From contig NZ_CP015106.1 of NCBI RefSeq assembly GCF_002214565.1, forward strand, positions 1,488,001-1,552,000: a stretch of DNA of 64,000 nt, in the 5' to 3' direction. Made by a program: the position numbers and the translations under genes. This DNA comes from Thermococcus radiotolerans. GTDB lineage: Archaea; Methanobacteriota_B; Thermococci; Thermococcales; Thermococcaceae. The number at the start of each line of letters is the position of its first letter. Position 1 is the first letter of the stretch. The notes under the pieces were generated by a model that worked only from the letters and a program-made list of their open reading frames with translations, had not been told where the DNA came from and searched no databases. This document shows positions 8,372-16,504 of this stretch, one piece after another.

Positions 8372-9199
8372 ATGAAAAAGCTCAAAATCTACATTCCAGG
8401 CATCAAATTCCCCTCAATCTCTCTCACCGGTAACTACTGCGCGCTGAACTGCGCCCACTGCGGAAAACACTACCTTGAGAGCATGAGAAAGCCCACCAGA
8501 AAGAATCTGGTTGACTATTGCCTCAGCCTAGAGAGGGAGGGCTACACCGGATGCCTGCTGAGCGGTGGAATGGATTCGAGGCTCAAGGTTCCCATCGACA
8601 GGTACGCGGATGAAATCAGGGAGATAAAGCGAAGAACGAGCCTCAAGCTCAACGCCCACGTGGGGTTCATAGACGAGAACGATCTGGAGTGGGTCAGGTA
8701 CGTCGATGTCGTCTCCCTCGACTTCGTGGGCGATAACGACGTCATAAGGCGCGTTTACAAGATAGACAAAACCGTCGAGGACTACCTGAGAATCCTAGAC
8801 CTGCTCACGGGGGCGGGCGTCAGGGTGGCCCCCCACATAACCATAGGCCTCGACTTCGGCAGAATCGGCTGGGAGTACAGGGCGATAGACCTGCTGATGG
8901 AGTATCCGATAGACGTCCTCGTGCTGGACGTACTCATACCGACGAAGGGGACGGAGATGGAGAACGTTCCAAAGCCGGGCGTTGGGGATAGTCTGAAGGT
9001 CGTGAAATACGCCAGGGAGCGCTTCGACGGGGAGCTGAGCATAGGCTGCATGCGCCCGCTGGGCAGGTGGCGGGTTGACTTCGACAGGGGAGCGATTCTA
9101 GCCGGCGTTGACAGGCTGACGAATCCCCCCAGAAAAGTCATCGAATGGGCAAAGAGTGTGAGGGACGTTGAAATAATCTACGAGTGCTGCGTCATGTAG
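8372..9199 (+). CDS. Radical SAM protein, probable lipoyl synthase component LipS1
   Basis: Radical SAM enzyme of 275 residues. The cluster motif NYCALNCAHC (C-x3-C-x2-C) is at about residues 20-27, and further cysteines occur at GCMRP and at the extreme C-terminus (YECCVM). It looks like a biotin-synthase relative. In T. kodakarensis, TK2109 and TK2248 were shown to act together as a split lipoyl synthase (LipS1 and LipS2). This gene follows enolase (TK2106 from memory) at the matching place, so LipS1 is the best guess. The partner is not in the window. The ATG at 8372 has GAGGTGA upstream. A broken copy of the 5' end lies at 8158. Confidence 0.75.
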   Translation: MKKLKIYIPGIKFPSISLTGNYCALNCAHCGKHYLESMRKPTRKNLVDYCLSLEREGYTGCLLSGGMDSRLKVPIDRYADEIREIKRRTSLKLNAHVGFIDENDLEWVRYVDVVSLDFVGDNDVIRRVYKIDKTVEDYLRILDLLTGAGVRVAPHITIGLDFGRIGWEYRAIDLLMEYPIDVLVLDVLIPTKGTEMENVPKPGVGDSLKVVKYARERFDGELSIGCMRPLGRWRVDFDRGAILAGVDRLTNPPRKVIEWAKSVRDVEIIYECCVM

Positions 9200-9278
9200 G
9201 GCGCCACGATAGTGGGCTCAGGAAACCTCGCATCATCATAAAATCAGAAAGGAGAACGTCAATCATCGCCCCGGGACT

Positions 9279-9731
9279 TCATAGTTCCTCCTTAACCGTA
9301 ACGAAGGACACCATGGTTACGGTCTGTCCAACGCCCTTTATCTCTCTGAGCCGGTCCACGACTATCTTTCCAACTTCCTCCGAGCTTGGAGCACGGACTT
9401 TTATGAGGAGGTCCCACTCACCGGCTATTATGTGGACTTCGTAAACTCCCTCAAGGGCCGCTATCCTCTCAGCCACTTCCCTCTGGCTTAAACCGGAATC
9501 CGGCTCGTATCGGGCAAGTATGAACGCAGTGGTTCCAAGGTTGAGCTTCTTGTAGTTGGGTTTCACGGTGAACTTCTCTATCACGCCCTCCTCCACCAGC
9601 TTCTTGATGCGGTAGTGGACGGTCGTCCTGGGTATCCCCAGCTTTTTGCTCAGGCTCGCTATGTTCTCCCTGGCGTTCTCTTTGAGCTCCCTCAACAACC
9701 TCAAATCCGTGCCATCCAATGAAGCTACCAT
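9279..9731 (-). CDS. Lrp/AsnC family transcriptional regulator
   Basis: Feast/famine regulatory protein of about 150 residues. An N-terminal winged helix (DLRLLRELKENARENIAS, then the recognition region IPRTTVHYRIKKL) is followed by a RAM effector domain with GVYEVHIIAGEWDLLIKV. These proteins form octameric or dimeric discs and respond to amino acids. The start is uncertain: I take ATG 9731, which has GGGGGT close upstream, while ATG 9749 lacks one. It converges on the LipS1-like gene with an 80-base gap. The target genes are unknown. Confidence 0.88.
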   Translation of the reverse strand: MVASLDGTDLRLLRELKENARENIASLSKKLGIPRTTVHYRIKKLVEEGVIEKFTVKPNYKKLNLGTTAFILARYEPDSGLSQREVAERIAALEGVYEVHIIAGEWDLLIKVRAPSSEEVGKIVVDRLREIKGVGQTVTMVSFVTVKEEL

Positions 9732-9786
9732 CGCGACCCCCTTCGTCATTCGTTCAATTATAACTGTTAACTTTGGAACGATAGCC

Positions 9787-10341
9787 TTATTTAAGGTTTT
9801 CCTTTAGCCACTCAGCGAAAGCCTTAAGGGCACGTCCCCTGTGCGATATGAGGTTCTTCTCATCTGTTGTCATTTCGGCGAAAGTCTCCTCGAATCCCAG
9901 AGGTTTGAATATCGGATCGAAGCCGAAGCCGCCACTTCCCCTCGGCTCGGCCGTTATCTCTCCATCAACCCTGCCGGTGAAGAGGTGGGCCTCGCCGTCC
10001 CAGTAGGCGATGACGCTTTTGAAGTGGGCCTTCCTGTTCTCGAGGCCCTCCATCAGCTTGAGTATTCCGTCTATTCCCAGCGTCCTGTAGACGTAGGCGG
10101 AGTAGACACCGGGAAAGCCGTCAAAGGCGTCTATGAAGAGACCGGAGTCGTCCAGGAAGAAGGGACCCTCAATCTTCCCGCTCAGCCATTCAACGCCGAA
10201 GAGGGCGACTTCCTCAAGCGTATCCGCCTGTATCTCGGGGTACTCCATCCTGAGCTGATAAACCTCAACGCCGAGGGGTTCGAAGTACTTCCTCGCCTCC
10301 TCAACCTTTCCGGGGTTAGAAGTGATAAAAGCCAGCCTCAT
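9787..10341 (-). CDS. XTP/dITP pyrophosphatase (Ham1/RdgB family)
   Basis: House-cleaning enzyme that hydrolyses dITP, XTP and ITP to monophosphates, keeping deaminated purines out of DNA and RNA. 184 residues, usual for the family. The N-terminal substrate motif is [11 protein letters not shown]. The catalytic region [13 protein letters not shown] and PGVYSAY follow, with GFGFDPIF and [10 protein letters not shown] near the end. It is separated from the adenosine-specific kinase gene by about 40 bases and is probably co-transcribed with it. Confidence 0.95.
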   Translation of the reverse strand: MRLAFITSNPGKVEEARKYFEPLGVEVYQLRMEYPEIQADTLEEVALFGVEWLSGKIEGPFFLDDSGLFIDAFDGFPGVYSAYVYRTLGIDGILKLMEGLENRKAHFKSVIAYWDGEAHLFTGRVDGEITAEPRGSGGFGFDPIFKPLGFEETFAEMTTDEKNLISHRGRALKAFAEWLKENLK

Positions 10342-10382
10342 GGAATCACCGAGGGGAAGTGGAAAAGAGAAATAAAAAGGTT

Positions 10383-10871
10383 TCAGTCGAACTTGTAGCC
10401 TATCCTCTCAACGAGCTCCCTGCGCTCCCTCTTGAGATCCTCATCCTCGATCCTGTTGGCGGCCTTCCCATCAACGACTCCGAGGACGCTCCTTCCCAGC
10501 TCGGTTTCAGCTATTATCACCTGGAAGGGGTTCTCGCTGGCGCCGTAGACCATCGCAACGGCCGGGTGGTTCTTGACGGCGTTGAGAACGTTTATCGGGA
10601 AGGCGTTCTTCATGAGTATCACGAAGACGTGGCCGGCACCGATCTTAAGGGCGTTTTTGGCTGCCAGCTTCTCAAGCTCCTCGTCGTTGCCCGTGAAGCG
10701 CGTCAGCTGCGGTTTGGCCTCGTTCATTGCCACACCGAACTTTATGCCCGGAACCGTCGTCAGAAGCGTCTTGGCGAGGTCGTCAACCGTGAAGATAGAG
10801 AAGTTTCCCTGGCCGATTATCACCTCGACCCCTTCGGGCTTCTCGATATCCACAACATCTATCTTTACCAT
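10383..10871 (-). CDS. Adenosine-specific kinase (DUF355 family)
   Basis: 162-residue protein of the archaeal family PF04008, described from Pyrobaculum as an adenosine-specific kinase that phosphorylates adenosine to AMP without resembling known kinases. The sequence shows [36 protein letters not shown] and [20 protein letters not shown], which are conserved across the family in my memory. The start is ATG 10871, behind GGTGGTGA. The biochemical role is less sure than the family. It lies upstream of the XTP pyrophosphatase gene on the same strand, both acting in nucleotide clean-up or salvage. Confidence 0.85.
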   Translation of the reverse strand: MVKIDVVDIEKPEGVEVIIGQGNFSIFTVDDLAKTLLTTVPGIKFGVAMNEAKPQLTRFTGNDEELEKLAAKNALKIGAGHVFVILMKNAFPINVLNAVKNHPAVAMVYGASENPFQVIIAETELGRSVLGVVDGKAANRIEDEDLKRERRELVERIGYKFD

Positions 10872-10941
10872 GTTCACCACCGGAAGGGTTTAATATCCAA
10901 TGATGATATAACCTTTTCGTGCGGCGGCATGGTGAGGTGAA

Positions 10942-11859
10942 ATGGGCGAACCCATTATGGACGAGCTCGAATTCCTCGTTGAAATCCTCGAGAAACATCC
11001 CCTCGACAGCCTCAAAAAAATCGCCGAGGAGGAGGGTATAGACTACTACAGGCTTAAGAGGCTGTACGACAAGTACTACGGAAAGTACCTCACCGTGAGT
11101 GCGTTCATCAGCCTCAAGCGCCTTGGACTGCGAACCTACGTCGGATTCCTAACTGTTCCGTCGGACAGGCTCCTCGAAGTGGGCCTTCGAATGAGCCAGA
11201 ATCCATTCGTTGGCTACATGAACCCGGCCTATGGATTCAAAAACGGCCTTTCGGTGATATTCTACACCCCCGACGACCAGAGGGACAGGATAGAGGAGTT
11301 CCTGTCCCAGTACTCGGAAGACTACGAGTACTACGAGGCCAGGGCATACCCGTACGACGGCGACGACAACTTTGGAGACTGGGATCTGAGCTACGATTAC
11401 GCCATTCTGCTCGACATACTCAAGTGGGACTCAAGGATGCCCATAACCGAGATGGCACGGAACCTCGGAAAGAGCAGGCCCACCGTTAGATACATGATAA
11501 ACAGGCTGAAGGAGGAGGGCATACTCCTCGACTTCGCGCCGGTGATAGACATGAACGTCCACGACAGGGCAGTCATAGGACTCACGAAAGAACTGGACGA
11601 GAAGGTTCTGGAGAGATTCAACGAGTACGAAATAATGGTGGGAGTCCTCCCCGGATACGGATACATTCTGGAGTGGTTCTTCTCCTCCAAGGAGGACCTG
11701 GGAAGCAAAGTTCTCGAGTTCAGCGCCCACGTCGAGAAGCTCCTCATAGAGTACTTCGACGAGACCTTCAAGGAGCTCAACGATAGAAACGCCAGGACCA
11801 GATATGCCAGGATGGTTAAAAAGGATGGGAGTGGCTACCGCTCCATGCTTGACTTCTAA
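10942..11859 (+). CDS. Two-domain winged-helix regulator, AsnC-like
   Basis: 305-residue putative transcriptional regulator. The N-terminal 40 residues look like a degenerate helix-turn-helix (SLKKIAEEEGIDYYRLKRLY). A complete AsnC-type winged helix sits in the middle, at about residues 155-195 (LLDILKWDSRMPITEMARNL then SRPTVRYMINRLKEEGI). Ligand-binding-like segments follow each. The double HTH and length are unlike ordinary Lrp proteins of about 150 residues. ATG 10942 follows GGTGAGGTGA. It is divergent from the adenosine kinase gene (70-base gap) and overlaps the converging SPASM gene by four bases. The target is unknown. Confidence 0.75.
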   Translation: MGEPIMDELEFLVEILEKHPLDSLKKIAEEEGIDYYRLKRLYDKYYGKYLTVSAFISLKRLGLRTYVGFLTVPSDRLLEVGLRMSQNPFVGYMNPAYGFKNGLSVIFYTPDDQRDRIEEFLSQYSEDYEYYEARAYPYDGDDNFGDWDLSYDYAILLDILKWDSRMPITEMARNLGKSRPTVRYMINRLKEEGILLDFAPVIDMNVHDRAVIGLTKELDEKVLERFNEYEIMVGVLPGYGYILEWFFSSKEDLGSKVLEFSAHVEKLLIEYFDETFKELNDRNARTRYARMVKKDGSGYRSMLDF

Positions 11860-12788
11860 AAGGCTATCTGACAGTATTCCAGGCCGTCTATCTCCCCACT
11901 CGCCTGGTACTCCAGCGCCCTGCAGTCGTGGCATATGTACTTAAACGGGCAGGTCCTGCAGGCATCGATATCGTCCTTCGTCATCTTCCAGAAGGCCTTG
12001 AGCCTCTTCTTCCTGAGCACCTTTTTGATCCCCAGTTCCTTCATGTCCCCAACGACGTAGTTCCTCAGCAGCGGGCACGGGAGGGCGTAGCCCTCGGCGG
12101 TTATCGCCATGGTGCCCGCGAGGCAGTCGTGGTACTTCTCAACGCTCGGGTTGAGTATCCTCTTGACCTCGATGACGTTGAAGTCCAGTCTCCTCGCCGA
12201 GCCCGGGAAAAGCACGTCAACGTAGATTTCTCCGGGGAAGGTGGTCTTGAGGCCCCTAAGTTCATCCAGGTGTGAGCCCTGCACCATCACCAGCGCCCCG
12301 TGGAGCCAGCTGTGGGCCTCAAGCTGGTGGAGGTTCTCGGGCGAGTACTCGAACTCGGCTATGAAACGAACACCCTCAATGGGTTCGATTGAATCCACGT
12401 CCTCAAGCCTAACGACGGCGTAAACCTCGGGAACACCTATTTCAGCCGCGTACGAGGCAACGCTGGTCAGGTATTCGACCCTGTCGTAGTTTGTGAGCCA
12501 CAGCTCCTTTCCACCGATCTCCCTGAACTCCATTATCAGCTCCTTAACTCGCTCTGGACTCAGCGGCTCGCGGCGGAGCAGGAAGGAGTTGTTTCCTATG
12601 CAGCCTATGGAGCGGGGTATCCCACCCACTTCCGAGAATCTCCCCCTGCCGGCGCCGAGTTGAACGATGAGGCGCTCAAGCTTCCCGTTGTGAGCCCTGT
12701 GACTCCAAGGAGGCTTACCGATGGAAACTATGTTGAGGGCGGTCCCCACATCAACGGCATGAGACGCATCGTAAGCTACCTTCTCCAT
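11856..12788 (-). CDS. SPASM-domain protein lacking the radical SAM cysteine motif
   Basis: 310-residue protein whose C-terminus has a full SPASM-type iron-sulfur pattern: C-x10-G-x4-C (KYHDC to ALPC), then C-x2-C-x5-C-x2-C (ACRTCPFKYICHDC) and a final cysteine near the end (EYCQIAF). The N-terminal half reads like the radical SAM barrel region, but no C-x3-C-x2-C motif exists. At the expected place there is GIPRSIGCIGNNSFLL with a single cysteine. It may bind auxiliary clusters only, or serve as a partner or scaffold. The ATG at 12788 has GGTGAG upstream. The TATA box is GTATATATA at 12822-12834 on this strand, with a large palindrome further upstream. Confidence 0.75.
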   Translation of the reverse strand: MEKVAYDASHAVDVGTALNIVSIGKPPWSHRAHNGKLERLIVQLGAGRGRFSEVGGIPRSIGCIGNNSFLLRREPLSPERVKELIMEFREIGGKELWLTNYDRVEYLTSVASYAAEIGVPEVYAVVRLEDVDSIEPIEGVRFIAEFEYSPENLHQLEAHSWLHGALVMVQGSHLDELRGLKTTFPGEIYVDVLFPGSARRLDFNVIEVKRILNPSVEKYHDCLAGTMAITAEGYALPCPLLRNYVVGDMKELGIKKVLRKKRLKAFWKMTKDDIDACRTCPFKYICHDCRALEYQASGEIDGLEYCQIAF

Positions 12789-12845
12789 TTAGCCCTCACC
12801 ATAGGAAGAAACGCCGGAATCGTATATATACTTTTTCTATTCCGA

Positions 12846-12876
12846 TTTTGCACACTACTGGCAGTAGTCTGCAAAA
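12846..12876 (-). promoter_or_regulatory. 31-bp near-perfect palindrome upstream of the SPASM gene promoter
   Basis: Arms TTTTGCACACTACT and AGTAGTCTGCAAAA flank a GGC centre, with one mismatch in 14 bp. On the minus strand it lies just upstream of the TATA box of the SPASM gene (12822-12834), where an activator might bind. It also lies 20 bases after the moaE stop, so a role as an RNA hairpin at the moaE 3' end is the alternative. Confidence 0.6.
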
Positions 12877-12896
12877 AATGGAAAAATCCACGTGGC

Positions 12897-13325
12897 TTAT
12901 TTCTCGGGCACCACCCTGTCACCCTCTATCCAAAAGGTCCCTTCGTCGGTAATCTCCCTCTTCCAGACGGGAACACGACGCTTCACCTCGTCTATGGCCC
13001 AACTGCACGCTTCGAATGCCTCCTTCCTGTGCCTCCCGCTGGCGATGATGAGTATCGTGTCCTCGCCGACCTCAAGCTCGCCGTAGCGGTGCCATATCAG
13101 CATGTCTAGGATGGGGAACCTCTCAAGGGCCTCCTTTCGAATCCTTTCCATCTCCGCCTCAGCCATCTCCTCGTATGCCTCGTATACGAGCTTCCTCACC
13201 CGCCTTCCGTGGCTTTCGTTCCTCACCCTTCCCAGGAAGAAGACGTAGCCCCCGGCCTCCGGGACGGCGATGTGTCCCAATGCCTCATTCAGGTCAAAGG
13301 CATCCTTGGTCATCCTAACCTTCAT
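12897..13325 (-). CDS. moaE: Molybdopterin synthase catalytic subunit MoaE
   Basis: MoaE transfers sulfur from the thiocarboxylated MoaD C-terminus to precursor Z to form molybdopterin. About 142 residues. Family motifs are GGYVFFLGRVRNESHGRRV, then LVYEAYEEMA, HRYGELEVGED and ASGRHRKEAFEACSWAIDEVK, with the catalytic lysine in VPVWKRE. The start is not certain: ATG 13325 or 13331 lie beside GGGGATGAGG, and I chose 13325. The MoaD-like and MoeB-like genes are 1-2 kb away on the same strand, separated by a lipoprotein gene in the opposite direction. Confidence 0.93.
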   Translation of the reverse strand: MKVRMTKDAFDLNEALGHIAVPEAGGYVFFLGRVRNESHGRRVRKLVYEAYEEMAEAEMERIRKEALERFPILDMLIWHRYGELEVGEDTILIIASGRHRKEAFEACSWAIDEVKRRVPVWKREITDEGTFWIEGDRVVPEK

Positions 13326-13423
13326 CCTCATCCCCCTAGAGACTAGGCCCAACCAAATTAAAAGCTGCCGGGTTAACGAAAAGGTTTAAGTGACCTCGAT
13401 TCCAGGAACTGTGGGTGGTTGAA

Positions 13424-14290
13424 ATGAAAAAATATGCCCTCATTCTCATTCTGATCCTGGTCACAGGACTCATGGCCGGCTGCCTTGGGGGCAACGGCTC
13501 AACGACATCGAGTCCGACGACGTCTCAGCAAACGGAGCACACTCCGTCCACGACCACAACGAGGAGCGTCTCCTCAACCACAACGACCCAGTCGCCGACG
13601 GGGACCCCCAGGGAGATCACGACGGACGAGCTCCTCGCGGGAGTTTCTGGGATAAGGCAGTTCACCTACACGGCCAACGCCGAGGTGTCCATGCTCGTCA
13701 TCGTGAAGCAGGGAAACCTTACCCAGAGGGACAACGTGACGCTCGCGATAGAGGAAACCGGTTACATGGACTTTGAATCGTGGAGCGCCTGGATAAACAC
13801 CACGACCATCAGCGTTCCAGACAACGCCTCCACGAACACGTCCAGAATCGTGGTCAACAACGTCACGTACATCATGACCCCGATGGGATGGGTAAAGGCC
13901 ACCGATCCGGCGACTGCAGAGTTCATGTGGAGGTACAACTTGGTGAGCCTCGCGAGGGAGTACCTCAAGAGAACCCCGGACGAGAGGGAGAACGGAGAGA
14001 AGCTCGTGCTCAGATACTACCTGAACGACCAGGAGGTGGCCCCACTGGCCATGATGTACTTCGCCGCGACCCAGGACACCCAGATAAGCGTGAAGAACGG
14101 TGTCCTTGAGCTCTACTTCGACGGTGCCAACCTGATCGGGGGGAGGATAAGCTTCTCGGTCAGCACGAAGACCTCGATAGACGATCCGACGATAGGGAAG
14201 ATGACGATAACCCAGGACGGTTCGTGGAGCGAGACAATAACCATAACGTCGGTGAACGAAAAGAGAAAGGTCACGGAGCCCTCTACCTGA
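13424..14290 (+). CDS. Exported lipoprotein with Thr/Ser-rich linker, unknown function
   Basis: 288-residue protein with a lipoprotein signal sequence (MKKYALILILILVTGLMAGC) whose lipobox is LMAGC. A Ser/Thr-rich linker of about 45 residues follows, then a folded domain from about residue 65 with several N-x-T/S sequons. It is probably tethered to the outer face of the membrane. I do not recognise the domain. ATG 13424 follows GGTGGTTGA. A TATA-like GGTTTAAG lies at about 13382-13390. Its 3' end overlaps the converging MoeB-like gene by eight bases, and it interrupts the mo-cofactor gene group. Confidence 0.8.
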   Translation: MKKYALILILILVTGLMAGCLGGNGSTTSSPTTSQQTEHTPSTTTTRSVSSTTTTQSPTGTPREITTDELLAGVSGIRQFTYTANAEVSMLVIVKQGNLTQRDNVTLAIEETGYMDFESWSAWINTTTISVPDNASTNTSRIVVNNVTYIMTPMGWVKATDPATAEFMWRYNLVSLAREYLKRTPDERENGEKLVLRYYLNDQEVAPLAMMYFAATQDTQISVKNGVLELYFDGANLIGGRISFSVSTKTSIDDPTIGKMTITQDGSWSETITITSVNEKRKVTEPST

Positions 14291-14981
14291 GCTCAACGAC
14301 GTCGAAGGTGTTGAAGGCCAAGTCAACTATGAGCAGCTTGTTGAGGAGCGGCTCGCCGATCCCGGTGAGCAGCTTCACAACCTCCATCGCCTGAATCGTT
14401 CCGATGACTCCAGCGGTCGCGCCGAGTATCGGGAACTTTCCGCTCTTTTCCCCCACATTTGGAAATATTTCCCTCAGGCTCTTCGTGAACCCAGGCACCA
14501 CGGTGGTGACCTGCCCGAAGGTTCCCTCGACCGCGCCGTGAACCAGGGGGATTCTGGCCTTTTGGGCGTAATCATCGAGCAGGAACCTCGTTTCGAAGTT
14601 GTCGAGGCAGTCAACGATGACGTCAACGCCGTCCAGGACTTTTTCGATGTTCTCCGCCGTTAACCGACCAACGAAGGTCTTTATCCGTATGTCCGGGTTG
14701 AAGCGCTCCAGCTTCCACTTTGCGGAGATGGGCTTCGGGTTCTTTCCAATGTCCTCCTCCCAGTGGAGTATCTGCCTGTTGAGGTTGCTCAGCTCAGGCT
14801 TTTGCTCGTCCACGAGGAGGATGGTGCCTATCCCCGCCGCCGCCAGGTAATACGCCACCGGGCTCCCAAGGCCGCCGACGCCAACGACGGCTACCTTTGA
14901 GGCCTTAAGCTTCTCCTGGCCCTCCTCTCCAAAAATCATTATCTGCCTGTCGTAGCGCTCAAGCTCCCTATCGCTCAGCAT
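14283..14981 (-). CDS. MoeB/ThiF/UbaA-type E1-like adenylyltransferase
   Basis: Activates the C-terminal Gly-Gly of a ubiquitin-like sulfur carrier by adenylation. 232 residues with the Rossmann nucleotide motif VVGVGGLGSPVAYYLA, the NLNRQILH motif with its arginine, and DCLDNFETRFLLDDYA. The zinc-binding CxxC pairs of many MoeB proteins are absent, as in several archaeal versions. It starts at ATG 14981, one base after the stop of the MoaD-like gene, so the two form an operon and almost surely act together. Roles in molybdopterin synthesis, tRNA thiolation or protein tagging (SAMP pathway) cannot be separated from sequence. Confidence 0.9.
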   Translation of the reverse strand: MLSDRELERYDRQIMIFGEEGQEKLKASKVAVVGVGGLGSPVAYYLAAAGIGTILLVDEQKPELSNLNRQILHWEEDIGKNPKPISAKWKLERFNPDIRIKTFVGRLTAENIEKVLDGVDVIVDCLDNFETRFLLDDYAQKARIPLVHGAVEGTFGQVTTVVPGFTKSLREIFPNVGEKSGKFPILGATAGVIGTIQAMEVVKLLTGIGEPLLNKLLIVDLAFNTFDVVELR

Positions 14982-14982
14982 C

Positions 14983-15249
14983 TCAACCACCACTCACCGG
15001 TGGAAACAAGGCCACCACATCTCCATCCTGCAACACGTCATCAAAACCCACGTAGCGGCCGTTTCGGGAGACGTTGACGTCCGCCAGGTCGTCATCTTCG
15101 GCGAAGACCTCCGTCCTGAGAACCGGGTGCCTCTCCTTCAGCAACTCTATGAGCTCCCTGACCGTTATGCCATTCGGAGCTTCCAGCTCCTCCTCCCCAG
15201 TACCAACGATGGAGCGGAATCTGGCGAAATAGCGAACCTTAATCCTCAT
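14983..15249 (-). CDS. MoaD/SAMP-like ubiquitin-fold sulfur carrier
   Basis: 88-residue beta-grasp protein ending in PPVSGG, the C-terminal diglycine needed for adenylation and thiocarboxylate formation. The N-terminus MRIKVRYFARFR and the segment DVVALFPPVSGG are typical of MoaD. ATG 15249 follows GGTGGTG. The MoeB-like activating enzyme gene begins one base after the stop. It is the likely sulfur donor for the MoaE encoded at 12897-13325 and may also serve as a SAMP modifier. Confidence 0.92.
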   Translation of the reverse strand: MRIKVRYFARFRSIVGTGEEELEAPNGITVRELIELLKERHPVLRTEVFAEDDDLADVNVSRNGRYVGFDDVLQDGDVVALFPPVSGG

Positions 15250-15305
15250 GCACACCACCGAAAAGGGTTGGAGGGGAAGTTAAAAAGGATTGCTGGACGG
15301 CTCCC

Positions 15306-15824
15306 CTACCACGGCACGCTCTTCCAGCCCATTCTGTAGGCGAAGTAGTTTGCGCCCCAGTGGATGAAGGGCGAGACGACGAGGAGGAAGATTATCTGGC
15401 CAGAGCTCAGGGTCTTGACAGGATAGGCAAGTGCAAGGGCAGCTATGAGGAAACCCAGCTGATCCAGGCCTATGGCCGGGGCCCCGCGCGGCAGGTTCGC
15501 GCGTCTCTTGAGGAAGCTCCCGATTAAATCTCCCAGGAGGGCACCGAGGGCCAGGAGGAACGCAAGAAGGGCTGCCGTTTTCAGGTTTCCGTAAAAGTCC
15601 GGGGTTAAGAAGTACTGGACGAGTCCCGTCAGCGTGCCGCACGCCAAGCCTCCGAAGAAGCCCCTCCACGTCTTTCCGTCGCCAAGAATTCTCCGTCCAT
15701 CGCGCCAGTTCCTGCCACCGTCTATCGGCAGCCCTCCCCCAAGCAACACCGGCGAACCGTTGGCAACGTAGGCGGGCAGTATGTACCAGAAGGCCCACAG
15801 GAGAGATGAGAGTGACGCCGTCAT
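15306..15824 (-). CDS. carS: CDP-archaeol synthase (CarS)
   Basis: Integral membrane enzyme that uses CTP to convert unsaturated archaeol phosphate (2,3-bis-O-geranylgeranyl-glycerol 1-phosphate) into its CDP-activated form, the branch point for archaeal polar lipids. 172 residues with about five membrane segments. The conserved cytoplasmic motifs are PIDGGRNWRDGRRILGDGKT followed by WRGFFGG, and DSFLKRR-like GSFLKRRANLPRGAPAIGLDQ. The ATG at 15824 follows GGTGA. The enzyme assignment is from recall of the family and these motifs. Confidence 0.9.
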   Translation of the reverse strand: MTASLSSLLWAFWYILPAYVANGSPVLLGGGLPIDGGRNWRDGRRILGDGKTWRGFFGGLACGTLTGLVQYFLTPDFYGNLKTAALLAFLLALGALLGDLIGSFLKRRANLPRGAPAIGLDQLGFLIAALALAYPVKTLSSGQIIFLLVVSPFIHWGANYFAYRMGWKSVPW

Positions 15825-15863
15825 AATTTCACCCGATTTGATTATTGAAAGCCGGTTTTAAAA

Positions 15864-16385
15864 CTAGCGATTTTCACCGGATTCGAGGCAGTTGAGCAGC
15901 CTCTCCAAGACCTCCTCGTCCTCGTGCTCGATGAGGAACCTAATAATCCTCTCGGCGAGCGCGTTCCTCCTCATCACTAACGTGATGCTCTCACGTATTG
16001 ACTCCGCCTCCTCGCCTTCTTCGCCTTCGAGCTCCTTCAAAGCCCTCTCGAGGTTGGCCCTTGTCTGCTGTATGTCCTCCATTATCTTCCCGTAGTAGGC
16101 GGCCTGGCGCCATTCCCTCAGAAGCTTGGTGGCGCGGAAGTAGGCCTTCTTGTCGCCGGGCTTTTTGATCCTCACAACGAGCCCTATGCGCTCCATGAAC
16201 TTGAGGGCGGTGCTCACGTGGGAGAGGGAATATCCAGTCGCCTCGGCGATCTCACCCAGGCTCATCGGTTCCCTAGCCAGAAAGAGAACCCCGTATATGT
16301 AACCGTAAAGCTCGTTGAAACCGAACCTTCTCGCGGCCCCTGCAAAATGATCCATGATTATCCTCTTAGCCTCATCCACACCCAT
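15864..16385 (-). CDS. GbsR/MarR-like winged-helix regulator
   Basis: 173-residue DNA-binding protein. A winged helix spans residues about 30-80 (PMSLGEIAEATGYSLSHVST then FMERIGLVVRIKK), followed by a helical, charged C-terminus with coiled-coil character. It is transcribed away from the RND exporter gene at 16505, with a 119-base intergenic region. That region contains a perfect 24-base palindrome at 16469-16492 between the exporter's TATA box and start, so local repression of the exporter is the simplest model. The start is ATG 16385, as GAGGTGTTGG directly precedes it. The inducer is unknown. Confidence 0.82.
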   Translation of the reverse strand: MGVDEAKRIIMDHFAGAARRFGFNELYGYIYGVLFLAREPMSLGEIAEATGYSLSHVSTALKFMERIGLVVRIKKPGDKKAYFRATKLLREWRQAAYYGKIMEDIQQTRANLERALKELEGEEGEEAESIRESITLVMRRNALAERIIRFLIEHEDEEVLERLLNCLESGENR

Positions 16386-16468
16386 GACCAACACCTCGAT
16401 TTATACCATCGCCGAAACGGAGTATACCAATCAACTGACAAAAGGTTTTTAAGGTTTCGCATATTTAA

Positions 16469-16492
16469 AACTTTCGGAAGTTTCCGAAAGTT
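16469..16492 (+). promoter_or_regulatory. Perfect palindromic operator in the RND exporter promoter
   Basis: AACTTTCGGA-AGTT-TCCGAAAGTT is a perfect 10-bp inverted repeat with a 4-base centre. It overlaps the 3' side of the TATA-like ATATTTAAAA (16461-16470) and ends 12 bases before the exporter start at 16505. Binding here would block initiation of the exporter operon. The divergent MarR/GbsR-like gene is the obvious candidate regulator. Confidence 0.8.
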
Positions 16493-16504
16493 GGGGGAGA
16501 AAGC

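Noticed and set aside
8372-9199. Biotin synthase
   Set aside because: The protein is in the biotin-synthase relative group, but context and recalled work on T. kodakarensis favour a lipoyl synthase component.
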